A model generated the notes under the pieces. That model saw only the letters and a program-made list of their open reading frames with translations. It was not told the origin of the DNA and ran no database searches. From Citrobacter sp. R56 (GTDB lineage: Bacteria; Pseudomonadota; Gammaproteobacteria; Enterobacterales; Enterobacteriaceae): 64,000 nt of DNA. This document shows, in pieces, positions 9,870 through 19,215 of this stretch. The stretch lies in contig NZ_CP069159.1 of NCBI RefSeq assembly GCF_016811995.1, positions 3,534,001 to 3,598,000 of the forward strand, given 5' to 3'. The position numbers were made by a program, and so were the translations under genes. The stretch's first letter is position 1; each line of letters opens with the position of its first letter.

Positions 9870-10206
9870 ACGAATACCAGACCGTCTACGCCAGGGTGAG
9901 TTATAAACTATATATCTTAACGTTAAAAAAACACAAACGGATATTAAACAGACTATTTTCGTTAGGGGAATAATACCGGGCAATGCGCTTTGCGTTTATT
10001 TTTAAATAATCGCTGATAAGGCATGTCGTGATGGGTCTCTGCTCAGCGACTGTACGCTTGTTGTGCCATAATTTCAGTGAAGTGCGTGAGCGATAGACAA
10101 TGAGTGCTTCAGCGCCCCCGCGCCTCACGCTTTAGCTTGACCATCGCACTGAAATTCCTCGTAATATCCACCCAACTCTTTAATGGTATTTACATTCGGC
10201 GGAAAG
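9870..10206. other. Divergent intergenic region with a long inverted repeat
   Basis: No gene seen. AATTTCAGTG near 10070 pairs with CACTGAAATT near 10150, and inside them GCGTGAGCG can pair with CGCCTCACGC. The resulting stem lies just upstream of the diguanylate cyclase gene. It could be a transcribed structured leader or a regulator site. Confidence 0.4.
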
Positions 10207-11595
10207 ATGGAACAGGTAGAACCCGGTAACGACAAATTACTCCTTACAGAATGGCAGACGTTGCTACACCAAACCTCTCCTGAGGTTCACGAGATTTTGA
10301 CCTCGTTAACCGACGAGGAGATTCGTCATCTGGTTACCGTCTTTTATGACTATATGCTTTCACACGCCGAGAGCGCGCTGTTCCTCAATACCGAGCAGGT
10401 GGCAACCCGACTCAGCCACAGCATGTTTCACTGGTTACGCAGCGTGTTGGGAAGCGCGCAGGAAGATCTCCACCAACTGCTGGCTAAACAGCGCGATATT
10501 GGCGTCGTTCATGCCCGTATTGGCCTGCCGATAGACCTGGTCGCCCGTGGCGCACGTAGATTGAAAGATGAGCTGTATCGCCTGCTAAAGGCGAAATCCG
10601 TTTACCCGACGACCGTGCTCAGCGATGCGATCTGCTTTAGCAGTCTGGCAATGGACACGGCGATAGAGGCTATGACCGTCTCGTATTCCCCCAATTACCA
10701 AAACTCAATGAACACGCAGGAACAGTATCGCCTGTTGACGATTTACGATGATGTCAACGTAGAGCGGGAACGCCAGATCCGCTCCCTGACGGACTGGGAA
10801 AATCAGTTTATCTACAATATCGCCACCGGCTTGCCTGTCGAAGAGCTGATCTTTTTGTCGAAATCTGACTTTGGTATGTGGCTATCGCATAAGGGAAAAC
10901 ACATTCTCGGTAACGGAAAACTGCTTTCCGGGATGGAGCAGTTGATACAGCAGATCGACGGCAACCTGACTGAGGTGTTACTGAATGGCCAACAGCCTTC
11001 AGCAGACGAACGGATGAGTTTGCTCCAGGATATTCGCCAGTTATCCGCGCAAATCCACTTTCTGCTGTCCTCCATGTTTGAAGAGCTGGTGAAACAAGAG
11101 AACGGCAAAGATTCGCTGACGCAGTTGCTTAACCGCCGCTTTATTCCCACCATTATGCGCCGTGAAATTTCCCTTGCGCTGCATTCGCGTAAACCGTTCG
11201 TGCTGGCCATGCTCGACATTGATTATTTCAAGCAGATCAACGATCGCTACGGGCATAATGCCGGAGATACCACGCTGAAAAATGTCGCCGCGGTCATTTA
11301 TGAACATATCCGCAGCAGCGATTACGTTTTCCGCTACGGCGGCGAAGAGTTTATGGTACTGCTTGTCGAATCCGAGGTGTCGCAGGCGAGCATCATTCTG
11401 GAAACGCTGCGGACAAAAATTGCCGCTTTACGGATTTCGGCATCACCGGTGGAAACCTTCTCGGTCACCACCAGCATCGGCATCGCCGAGTACGATTATC
11501 ACCCGGACTACAAACAGCTGATCGAGAAGGCAGACCAGGCGCTCTATCTCGCGAAAAGCAACGGACGAAATCGCGTGGAAATTTATCGCCGCTAA
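10207..11595 (+). CDS. Globin-coupled diguanylate cyclase (DosC-like)
   Basis: 462 residues. The layout matches E. coli DosC (about 460 residues). An N-terminal globin sensor (1-155) carries the proximal heme-histidine motif VVHARIGLP, His about 102. A linking helical region follows, and a C-terminal GGDEF domain carries GGEEF at 378-382, preceded five residues upstream by an RSSD product-inhibition site. It would make c-di-GMP from two GTP in response to oxygen or another heme ligand, in the cytoplasm. c-di-GMP usually favours sessility over swimming, which could matter next to a flagellar island. The start at 10207 has GGCGG/GGAAAG close upstream and gives the family length. The ATG at 10183 has none. 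Confidence 0.88.
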   Translation: MEQVEPGNDKLLLTEWQTLLHQTSPEVHEILTSLTDEEIRHLVTVFYDYMLSHAESALFLNTEQVATRLSHSMFHWLRSVLGSAQEDLHQLLAKQRDIGVVHARIGLPIDLVARGARRLKDELYRLLKAKSVYPTTVLSDAICFSSLAMDTAIEAMTVSYSPNYQNSMNTQEQYRLLTIYDDVNVERERQIRSLTDWENQFIYNIATGLPVEELIFLSKSDFGMWLSHKGKHILGNGKLLSGMEQLIQQIDGNLTEVLLNGQQPSADERMSLLQDIRQLSAQIHFLLSSMFEELVKQENGKDSLTQLLNRRFIPTIMRREISLALHSRKPFVLAMLDIDYFKQINDRYGHNAGDTTLKNVAAVIYEHIRSSDYVFRYGGEEFMVLLVESEVSQASIILETLRTKIAALRISASPVETFSVTTSIGIAEYDYHPDYKQLIEKADQALYLAKSNGRNRVEIYRR

Positions 11596-11600
11596 CCCCT

Positions 11601-13217
11601 TTATGCCTCTGACTTTTCGGGCGGCATTGCGGGTGAGGCATACCAGTTTTCCTTCGCCACCATCACCGCCCCTTTCGGTTGCATCACAAAGTTCGGCGAC
11701 ATGATTTGCACATTGAATTCGTTGAAAACGTCCTGAATATTGCTATGCAAGGCATCGCGGGCAGCCGCCAGCGACGTATCGGGCTGCAGACGAACCTGTA
11801 GCTCATAAGAGATGTACCAGTCCATCAGACTGAGCTGGCGCACCAACGGCGGCTGCGTATGATCGATGCCCTGGGCGCGGTTGGCCGCCAGCTCAAGCAT
11901 GGCATGCACCTGACGCCAGGGGGTGTCATAACCGATAGTGACGCCGACGGTTAAATTGACGCCGCCGTCCGGATTTTGCGCGCTGAGATTGGTAATTTTG
12001 CCACTGACCACCACCGCATTGGGAACCGTGACGACGTAGTTTTCCCGGGTAATAATCTTGGTAGCCAGCATACCGATTTCACTGACCAGCCCTTCGTTGT
12101 CGGCAATACGGATCACATCACCTTTGCGCAGCGCACGTGAATAGATGAGTACCAGCCCGCTCATGGCGTGATTCATCACCCCCGCAGAACCGAGTGTGAG
12201 CATCAAACCGAAAAAGACGCTAATGCCTTTAAACGCCAGTGAATTCGCGCCGGGAAGAAAAGGATACGCCGCCGAAAGCGCAAACAGCCACACCACCACG
12301 GAGATTAACTTACGGGTCGCGCCAACCGTTTCAGGGTGAATGCCCGGCAACGTCAACCGCCCGGCCTCCACCTGATTCAGAATCACTTTGAGCAATTTTA
12401 AAATCAGCGCGGTGATGGCAAAGATGAGCAGGACAATCATTAATCCCGGTAATGCGGAGACAATCGACAGCGCGATTTCCCTGACCACCCGCACTGACCA
12501 GTCCCCCAGTGACTCCCCCCACACCCGGGTCCATGGGAACAGGCTGAATACCCAGCTTAGCCAGACATAGAACGCAATTATACCGAGCAAAATCATCAGC
12601 AATGCATACAATCGGGTTTCAATCGCACCGACGAAACGCCGCCAGTTTTGCGGGACCCAACTGCGGTTTTCGAAAATTTTACGTCGATAATGTCGACGTA
12701 CCCACCGCCAGGAGCGGTAAGCGCCATACCAGAACAGCGTGAGTCCCAGCAAACCTGCAGCGGTTTTCACAGCGGCGAGGGCAAGCCAGCCGCGGTCATA
12801 CTGGTCGCGCAGCGAGGTGCGCTGGATCTCCATCCGGGCCAGTACGCGCTGTGCCGCCTGGTCGAGCGTCAGGTCGTCCCCTTCATCCAGATCCCCTTCC
12901 GCCAATAGCATGACCGGTTTACCGTTCATCACGATCAGCCGTCCCTGCTGGCGATAACGGGTGACAGGCACAATTTTCAACGGCTCGCGCACGTCGGCCT
13001 GGGTGAAATTACGCAATGTATTGTGGATACGCAGAACGCGTTCTTCTGGCGTGGTCAGGCCAAACTTCGCCTGCAACATGACAATGGGCTGATGAAAAAT
13101 ATACACCGTGCGCGCACGCTCTTGTTCTGTGGGCTGCTGTCGGGGTTCCGCCGCCTGGGAAGGGAGCGCCAGAATGACCATAAAACATGCCAGTATAGCG
13201 AGCAGCATCCTGTTCAT
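11601..13217 (-). CDS. MscS-family mechanosensitive channel with periplasmic N-terminus
   Basis: 538 residues from the ATG at 13215-13217, chosen because it begins a signal peptide (MNRMLLAILACFMVILALPSQA). A periplasmic domain of about 130 residues is followed by several membrane helices and the MscS core: a pore helix region with alternating Gly/Ala (FGLMLTLGSAGVMNHAMSGL), the beta domain (RKGDVIRIADNEGLVSEIG) and the C-terminal cytoplasmic cage. It opens under membrane tension and releases solutes during osmotic downshock. It converges with the diguanylate cyclase gene with only five bases between the stops. Confidence 0.88.
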   Translation of the reverse strand: MNRMLLAILACFMVILALPSQAAEPRQQPTEQERARTVYIFHQPIVMLQAKFGLTTPEERVLRIHNTLRNFTQADVREPLKIVPVTRYRQQGRLIVMNGKPVMLLAEGDLDEGDDLTLDQAAQRVLARMEIQRTSLRDQYDRGWLALAAVKTAAGLLGLTLFWYGAYRSWRWVRRHYRRKIFENRSWVPQNWRRFVGAIETRLYALLMILLGIIAFYVWLSWVFSLFPWTRVWGESLGDWSVRVVREIALSIVSALPGLMIVLLIFAITALILKLLKVILNQVEAGRLTLPGIHPETVGATRKLISVVVWLFALSAAYPFLPGANSLAFKGISVFFGLMLTLGSAGVMNHAMSGLVLIYSRALRKGDVIRIADNEGLVSEIGMLATKIITRENYVVTVPNAVVVSGKITNLSAQNPDGGVNLTVGVTIGYDTPWRQVHAMLELAANRAQGIDHTQPPLVRQLSLMDWYISYELQVRLQPDTSLAAARDALHSNIQDVFNEFNVQIMSPNFVMQPKGAVMVAKENWYASPAMPPEKSEA

Positions 13218-13626
13218 CACCACCACCCAAAATGTATAATTATCGTTATTATTCATAGAGTCAAAACCAGAGGTCATCATTACTCTTTTTGAGCATAGAC
13301 CAGCCTGGTGCTTTGTCATCTACCAACATGCTTCACCTTTCAGCGTTGCCCGATTTTATGCGGCCCTGTTTCAAGGCGTATAAACCCGCAGTGACGTTTA
13401 CACCTCCCTCTCCCGGCATTATCCCCTTCATCGATTTCCCGTCTCAGATGCTTTAATCCTGATGGATTAATCGGAATGTTAAATAAAATTTATCAAATTA
13501 ATTATTTATATGGATTAACTGGCTGAATGTTAACAACGGGTTATATTTAATTGCGAGGGTTACAGAATGTAACTTTAGGGATCGTACAAATATTCATCAC
13601 TAAGCCTAAAAAATGTGAGAATCATA
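13218..13626. other. Intergenic region with two short operator-like palindromes
   Basis: No gene seen in 409 bases between the divergent MscS-type and alkyl sulfatase genes. Two perfect palindromes stand out: TTAATCC-tgat-GGATTAA at 13453-13470 and GTTAC-agaat-GTAAC at 13559-13573. The second lies about 55 bases before the sulfatase start, a plausible regulator site. No regulator is assigned. Confidence 0.45.
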
Positions 13627-15603
13627 ATGAGACTAAAACCCATCGCCAGAGGGCTTGCCCTGGCAGGCTTGTTAACAACACTCATTGTTCCAGCCTATGC
13701 CGACACCGCCTCAAAGGACGCCACATCGGCCACTAAGCAAGCCAACGAACAACTCTACAACCAGCTTCCGTTCTCCGACAACACTGACTTTACCGACGCC
13801 CACAAAGGTTTTATTGCCGCCCTGCCTTCCGACATCATTCATGGCGAACAGGGGAACGTGGTCTGGAACCCACAGCAATATGCCTTTATTAAAGAAGGGG
13901 AAAAAGCACCTGATACGGTAAACCCAAGCCTCTGGCGTCAGTCTCAGTTGATTAACATCAGCGGCCTGTTTGAAGTCACTGACGGTGTATACCAAATCCG
14001 CAACCTTGACCTGTCGAATATGACCATCATCGAAGGTAAAGAGGGGATTACCGTCGTCGACCCGCTGGTTTCTGCAGAAACCGCAAAAGTCGGTATGGAT
14101 CTCTACTTTAAAAACCGCGGTAAAAAACCGGTGGTCGCTGTTATCTACACGCACAGCCACGTTGACCACTATGGCGGCGTGCGCGGCGTGGTCGACGAAG
14201 CCGATGTGAAATCCGGTAAAGTGAAAGTGTATGCGCCGGCGGGCTTTATGGAAGCTGCCGTCGCGGAAAACATTATGGCCGGTAATGTAATGAGTCGCCG
14301 TGCCAGCTATATGTACGGCAACCTGCTGAAGCCGGATGCCAAAGGCCAGGTGGGTGCGGGTCTGGGTACCACCACCTCTGCCGGTACCGTCACCCTGATT
14401 GCGCCGACCAATATCATTGAGAAAGACGGCCAGAAGGAAGTCATTGATGGGCTGACCTATGACTTTATGCTGGCGCCAGGCTCCGAAGCGCCTTCCGAAA
14501 TGCTGTGGTTTATCGAAGAGAAAAAACTCATTGAATCCGCAGAAGACGTGACCCACACCCTGCACAACACTTACTCGCTGCGCGGCGCGAAAATTCGCGA
14601 GCCGCTGCCGTGGTCGAAATACATCAACGCGGCCATCGTGCGCTGGGGTGATAAAGCCGAAATTATCATGGCGCAGCACCACTGGCCGACGTGGGGTAAT
14701 GAGAATGTCGTCAAACTGCTGAAGAGCCAGCGCGACCTCTACCGCTACATCAACGACCAGACGTTGCGCATGGCCAACGAAGGTCTGACCCGTGATGAGA
14801 TTGCCGCCAACTTTAAACTGCCTGATTCACTGGCGCATACGTGGGCGAACCGTGGTTACTACGGTTCGGTCAGCCACGATGTGAAAGCCACTTACGTGCT
14901 CTATCTCGGCTGGTTTGACGGCAATCCGGCGACCCTGGACGAACTGCCGCCAGAAGAAGCCGCGAAGAAATTCGTCGAATACATGGGCGGCGCGGACGCC
15001 ATCCTGCAGAAAGCGAAAACCGACTTTGACCAGGGTAACTACCGTTGGGTAGCTCAGGTAGTCAGTAAAGTAGTGTTCGCTGATCCGGGTAACCAGGATG
15101 CGCGTAACCTTGAGGCGGATGCGCTGGAGCAACTGGGCTATCAGGCCGAGTCCGGCCCGTGGCGTAACTTCTACCTGACCGGCGCGCAGGAGCTGCGTAA
15201 TGGCGTGGTGAAAGGCCCGACCCCGAACACCGCCAGCCCGGATACCGTACGTGCGATGACCCCGGAAATGTTCTTTGATTATCTGGCGGTGCATATCAAC
15301 GGTCAAAAAGCCGGTGATGCGAAATCGGTGTTCAACATCGACCTCGGTAGCGACGGCGGTAAGTACAAGCTGGAGCTGGAGAACGGCGTGCTTAACCACA
15401 CCGCCAATGCCGAAGCGAAAGAGGCTGACGCGACCATTTCACTGAATCGCGACACGTTGAACAAAATTATCCTGAAAGAAGTCACGCTGAAACAGGCGCA
15501 GGATAGCGGCGACGTGAAGGTGACCGGTGATGGCGCCAAACTCGACCAGATGCTCGGCTACATGGATAAATTTGAGTTCTGGTTCAACATCGTTACGCCT
15601 TAA
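13627..15603 (+). CDS. Periplasmic SdsA1/YjcS-type alkyl sulfatase, copy 2
   Basis: 658 residues. Same enzyme class as the gene at 5714-7696: signal peptide (about 1-25, ending PAYAD), zinc motif THSHVDHYGG at 175-184, and C-terminal SCP2-like domain. The two products share long identical blocks (for example VTDGVYQIRNLDLSNMTII and the whole metal-site region) and differ mainly in the signal peptide and C-terminal domain. That pattern indicates paralogues from a fairly recent duplication. ATG 13627 is preferred to GTG 13615 because the signal peptide then starts MRLK. It is a single gene with its own terminator. Confidence 0.93.
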   Translation: MRLKPIARGLALAGLLTTLIVPAYADTASKDATSATKQANEQLYNQLPFSDNTDFTDAHKGFIAALPSDIIHGEQGNVVWNPQQYAFIKEGEKAPDTVNPSLWRQSQLINISGLFEVTDGVYQIRNLDLSNMTIIEGKEGITVVDPLVSAETAKVGMDLYFKNRGKKPVVAVIYTHSHVDHYGGVRGVVDEADVKSGKVKVYAPAGFMEAAVAENIMAGNVMSRRASYMYGNLLKPDAKGQVGAGLGTTTSAGTVTLIAPTNIIEKDGQKEVIDGLTYDFMLAPGSEAPSEMLWFIEEKKLIESAEDVTHTLHNTYSLRGAKIREPLPWSKYINAAIVRWGDKAEIIMAQHHWPTWGNENVVKLLKSQRDLYRYINDQTLRMANEGLTRDEIAANFKLPDSLAHTWANRGYYGSVSHDVKATYVLYLGWFDGNPATLDELPPEEAAKKFVEYMGGADAILQKAKTDFDQGNYRWVAQVVSKVVFADPGNQDARNLEADALEQLGYQAESGPWRNFYLTGAQELRNGVVKGPTPNTASPDTVRAMTPEMFFDYLAVHINGQKAGDAKSVFNIDLGSDGGKYKLELENGVLNHTANAEAKEADATISLNRDTLNKIILKEVTLKQAQDSGDVKVTGDGAKLDQMLGYMDKFEFWFNIVTP

Positions 15604-15610
15604 TCCCATC

Positions 15611-15635
15611 CCCCCCGTGAACAGATCACGGGGGG
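15611..15635 (+). terminator. Hairpin after the second alkyl sulfatase gene
   Basis: Perfect 10-bp stem (CCCCCCGTGA / TCACGGGGGG) with a 5-base loop, eight bases after the stop. No U-tract follows directly. Confidence 0.65.
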
Positions 15636-15780
15636 TTAGTTAACGATTTTTCTGCTGTATTGACCCCTTAAGTTAAGGGAACAGCTCCCCCTCCTCCCGG
15701 ATGTCTGCGGATAAGCGGTTGGCAGCGCGGTCTTGTTCCGATTAGACTGAACGCTCCCAACGACTTACTGAGATACTCCA

Positions 15781-16143
15781 TTGATTAAAAACATGCTTTC
15801 ATATTCACTGCCATTGCTGCTGGCTGCCGTGGCGACATCTGCCTGTGCAAAGCAACCCGCCGCGCTCCATTCTCCAGAAGCGGGCGTACTGTGCGACCAG
15901 TATATTTGCGCTGACAGCGCGAAGGGCGTTTCCCGCGATAAAACCGAAAAATACCTCGGTGAAAAAGCCGCAAAGAGACTGTTTTCACAGGGGGAATTTG
16001 ATACGACCGAGTTTACCTTTGCCAACGGTACTTTCTGCGATGTCAAAGAACGGTTATGTCGCGAAGACCGGTACTACGGCACTGACGGGAAGCGTAGCGG
16101 CGCTATTTCAACGAAATATACAGAGTTGCTTTTCGGGAAGTGA
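15781..16143 (+). CDS. YcgJ/Fels-1-like small secreted protein
   Basis: 120 residues from a TTG start at 15781 (116 if ATG 15793 is used). A signal peptide ends near ATSACA. The mature part has the family pattern HSPEAGVLCDQYICAD.KGVS...T.KYLGEKA..RL and a second cysteine pair (TFCDVKERLCRED). This matches the enterobacterial YcgJ / Fels-1 prophage-protein-like family, whose function is not known. Four conserved cysteines suggest two disulfides in the periplasm. GAG lies eight bases before the TTG, which gives a better signal peptide (MIKN...) than the later ATG. Confidence 0.75.
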   Translation: MIKNMLSYSLPLLLAAVATSACAKQPAALHSPEAGVLCDQYICADSAKGVSRDKTEKYLGEKAAKRLFSQGEFDTTEFTFANGTFCDVKERLCREDRYYGTDGKRSGAISTKYTELLFGK

Positions 16144-16205
16144 AGGTAAGCCGGCAGTTCATCTCTGCCGGAAGCCATTCTGATTAAAGGCGCCCTTCAG
16201 ACGGC

Positions 16206-16235
16206 AAAACCGGCACATTGCGTGCCGGTTTTTTT
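16206..16235 (+). terminator. Strong intrinsic terminator
   Basis: AAAACCGGCAC and GTGCCGGTTTT form an 11-bp stem with a 5-base loop followed by a run of T residues. It ends the YcgJ-like gene and, read on the other strand, the converging transporter gene. Confidence 0.88.
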
Positions 16236-16256
16236 ACGGTTCAACACCACGGCTTA

Positions 16257-17810
16257 TCAGGCGTTGGTTACCGGTTTTGGCTCAGTTTTTACCTGAGCAT
16301 TTGCCAGCATACGACGCACCGGAACAATCAGCACGATCAGCACAGCAGCACAGATCAGCAGCGCAATGGAGCAACGCGCGAAGAGATCCGGCAACATATC
16401 CAGTTGGTCAGCTTTCACATGACCGCCAATCAAACCTGCCGCCAGATTACCCAGCGCACTGGCGCAGAACCACAGCCCCATCATTTGGCCGCGCATTCTG
16501 TCTGGCGCCAGCAGCGTCATGGTGGCAAGCCCAATCGGGCTCAGACACAGTTCGCCAAGCGTCAGCATCAGGATACTCCCGACCAGCCACAGCGGCGATA
16601 CGCCCGCCCCGCCGTTACTCAGAACGTTTTGCGCAGCCAGCATCATCAAACCAAAACCTGCGGCGGCACACAAAATACCGATCACGAACTTGGTAATACT
16701 GCTCGGACGCACATTGTTCTGCGCCAGCTTCGGCCATGCCCAGCTAAATACCGGCGCCAGCAGAATAATGAACAATGCGTTGATCGACTGGAACCACACG
16801 GCCGGAATTTCGAAATTGCCGATCATGCGGTTGGTGTAGTCGTTAGCAAACAGGTTGAACGATGTCGGCTTCTGCTCAAAGGCCGACCAGAAGAAGGCGG
16901 CAGACACCAGCAGAATAAAGCAGACCAGCAGCCTGGCGCGCTCTTTACGGCTGAGACCGGCAAACACAAACAGATAAATGAAGTAGAGGGCCACTGAAAC
17001 CGCAATCACGTACACCAGCATGCTGGCCACCGCGACCGGGTTAATGACAATCACACCCTGAGCAATCAGCGTGACGACGATAGCCATACCGACCGCCAGC
17101 GCCAAAAGCCAGCCACCTACGCCCTTTCTCTTCACAACAGGACTGTTCCAGGTTGAGTCCAGGCCCACTTCGCTGTCATAGCGTTTCATCGCCGGAACGG
17201 CAAACACGCGGAAGATAATCAACGCCACCAGCATTCCGATACCGCCGATACCAAAGCCCCAGTGCCAGCCGTGGGATTTAATCAGCCAGCCGGAGATCAG
17301 CGGCGCGATAAACGACCCGATATTGATCCCCATATAAAACAACGAGAAACCGCCGTCACGACGCGCATCGCCTTTCTTATACAGCGTTCCCACCATCACC
17401 GAGATACAGGTTTTGAACAAGCCGGAACCGAGGACGATAAACATCAGGCCGATAAAGAACAGGTTATCTCCCATCCAGGCAGACAGTGCGATAGAGAGGT
17501 GACCGAGCGCAATCAGAATAGAGCCGTACCAGACGGCCTTCTGCTGACCGAGCCAGTTATCCGCCAGCCAGCCGCCAGGCAGTGCGGCAAGATACATGGT
17601 ACCGGCAAAGATACCCACAATAGCGGACGCATTTTCACGGGCCAGTCCCATGCCGCCGTCGTAGACGGTCGCAGCCATAAACAGGATCAGTAAGGGGCGG
17701 ATGCCGTAAAACGAGAATCGCTCCCACATTTCAGTGAAGAATAGCGATCCCAATGGATAGGGATGGCCGAAGAACGTTCGGCTTTCGTTTTGATTAACAG
17801 TGGAAGACAT
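16257..17810 (-). CDS. POT-family proton-coupled peptide transporter
   Basis: 517 residues from the ATG at 17808-17810, preceded by AGGAG. Carries the POT signature EMWERFSFYGIRPLL (ExxERFxYY type) in helix 1 and the family glycine/asparagine loop GDARRDGGFSLFYMGINIG. Twelve or more membrane helices import di- and tripeptides with protons across the inner membrane. It looks distinct from DtpA-D in its N-terminus. The exact subgroup was not determined. Single gene, ended by the shared terminator at 16206-16235. Confidence 0.9.
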   Translation of the reverse strand: MSSTVNQNESRTFFGHPYPLGSLFFTEMWERFSFYGIRPLLILFMAATVYDGGMGLARENASAIVGIFAGTMYLAALPGGWLADNWLGQQKAVWYGSILIALGHLSIALSAWMGDNLFFIGLMFIVLGSGLFKTCISVMVGTLYKKGDARRDGGFSLFYMGINIGSFIAPLISGWLIKSHGWHWGFGIGGIGMLVALIIFRVFAVPAMKRYDSEVGLDSTWNSPVVKRKGVGGWLLALAVGMAIVVTLIAQGVIVINPVAVASMLVYVIAVSVALYFIYLFVFAGLSRKERARLLVCFILLVSAAFFWSAFEQKPTSFNLFANDYTNRMIGNFEIPAVWFQSINALFIILLAPVFSWAWPKLAQNNVRPSSITKFVIGILCAAAGFGLMMLAAQNVLSNGGAGVSPLWLVGSILMLTLGELCLSPIGLATMTLLAPDRMRGQMMGLWFCASALGNLAAGLIGGHVKADQLDMLPDLFARCSIALLICAAVLIVLIVPVRRMLANAQVKTEPKPVTNA

Positions 17811-18510
17811 AAATTCTCCTGGAGAGGTGTTGTCGTGTTTATAAACACCAGAATGCACGCCGTCCTTTATGACGCTGGTCGTTGCTTTACATTCGGCGAA
17901 ATATTATTTAACCATTTGATAACCGGTGGCTAGTTTTGTCTAGTACCAAATAGCATAATTTAAGATGAAAAGTCGACAAACATCTACTTCCACAGATTTT
18001 ATATCGGCAAACCGTGAATAATGATTGACATAGAAACCTGCTCAAAAACTTTGAATATTTTCTTTAATAAACATAGAGTTGATAAAGGTGTTTTTGCATT
18101 TAAGGTGTATCGACATGGAATAACCACATTGGCTGTATTGATGTAAAAAAGATGACGTTGGTTCTCTGTACTCTCCAGGAGAGTGGGCGATTTCCCCTGA
18201 TAAAGATCAACGAGTTATTGTCTGGAAGGTCAAAAAAAGGGCAGGCATCAATGCGGGAATAACAGCAGGAATAATTTGTATTGCATTGATTTTATAGAGT
18301 TTTTAGATTTCTCGTAGTAACAGGTGTCAAACAAACCAGCGCATCTGGGTTTATCGGTAAAAAAAGACGTCACTCGCCCGTAAAACGTGAGCAATGCCTC
18401 ATAAATACAATAATCCATAAGCAAATCCCCGGAGACTGATATCAATCAGTCATCCGGGGAGCGGATTATACTGTCGCAGGAACACTCTGCGAATCGTAGA
18501 ATTTCAACGA
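17811..18510. other. 700-base intergenic region with a small ORF remnant
   Basis: No complete gene. The plus-strand stretch 18142-18297 reads in one frame as a protein-like tail (SPGEWAISPDKDQRVIVWKV, then a hydrophobic segment AGIICIALIL) before a TAG, but the frame has no start codon after an upstream TGA. It is best read as the end of a decayed small membrane-protein gene. The rest is AT-rich upstream sequence of the peptide transporter gene. Confidence 0.4.
18426..18460 (-). terminator. Hairpin after the KdgM-family porin gene
   Basis: TCCCCGGA and TCCGGGGA, extended inside by GACTGAT / ATCAGTC, form a long stem. On the minus strand it is followed by TTTGCTTA. Confidence 0.65.
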
Positions 18511-19215
18511 TTAGAAGTTGTATTTAATCCCTAAACGATAACGGAATTCCATTTCATCTTCTTCGTCCACGGTGTTATAACGCGGTACATAACCGACTTC
18601 AGTATAAGGCGTCCATTGCTTATTAATCGGCATTGCCGCCGTCAAGTTGAACAACCAGTAACCGTTGTCACCTTCATAATCATCGTAGTTAGTAAAGCGA
18701 CGCTCTACATCACCCATAACTGAGAAATGAGAGTTTGCATATCCTAACTCCCAGTTAAACTGGTTATAGTTTTTGTTAGCAACGTTTGGATCTTCATCAT
18801 TCTGGATACCACCACGCCAACGAAGGGTTGTCACCCAGTTCTCGTTGAGTTTATAAATGGCTTTAACCTGTGCACGATAGCCAACAAATTTATCACCGTT
18901 ATCGAGGTTTAACGCTGGCGCTAACGTCAGTTTATCGTTGATGACGTAGTTCTTGCCTAATTCCCATTCACTGCCGCTACCAGAGAAAGAACCGTTACCT
19001 TCTTTGAAACCATCACTCTGAACTTTTGTGCTTTCTTCCATTTTACCTTCAACGCTGGCGAAAACACCATTTGGCGCAGTGTGTGAAAGTTTTAAACGGT
19101 TAGCTTGTGTCTTACTGTCTTGTTTATACTCGTGGCGATAATCAAGAGTTAATGCCTGAGCACTTGCGGAAGATAAAACTAATGCAATGCAACTCAGTTT
19201 AAAAGCACGCGTCAT
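18511..19215 (-). CDS. KdgM-family oligosaccharide porin
   Basis: 234 residues. The signal peptide ends SAQA, and the mature protein begins LTLDYRHEYKQDSKTQANRLKLSH, the start of KdgM/NanC/OmpL-type 12-stranded barrels, and ends RLGIKYNF. These porins pass acidic oligosaccharides (oligogalacturonate for KdgM, sialic acid for NanC) across the outer membrane. The substrate cannot be set from the sequence, and no catabolic genes lie beside it. It is the last typical enterobacterial gene before the flagellar island. Confidence 0.87.
   Translation of the reverse strand: MTRAFKLSCIALVLSSASAQALTLDYRHEYKQDSKTQANRLKLSHTAPNGVFASVEGKMEESTKVQSDGFKEGNGSFSGSGSEWELGKNYVINDKLTLAPALNLDNGDKFVGYRAQVKAIYKLNENWVTTLRWRGGIQNDEDPNVANKNYNQFNWELGYANSHFSVMGDVERRFTNYDDYEGDNGYWLFNLTAAMPINKQWTPYTEVGYVPRYNTVDEEDEMEFRYRLGIKYNF

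Noticed and set aside
13711-14682. 323-codon open frame on the minus strand inside alkyl sulfatase copy 2
   Set aside because: It is the antisense shadow of a clear enzyme gene. It has no start signal and its composition (Val/Arg/His-rich) is that of antisense coding.
18511-19215. Porin as NanC (sialic acid uptake) linked to the nonulosonate operon
   Set aside because: The KdgM family is shared by several substrates. No nan catabolic genes or motif specific to NanC was seen, and it lies outside the island operon.
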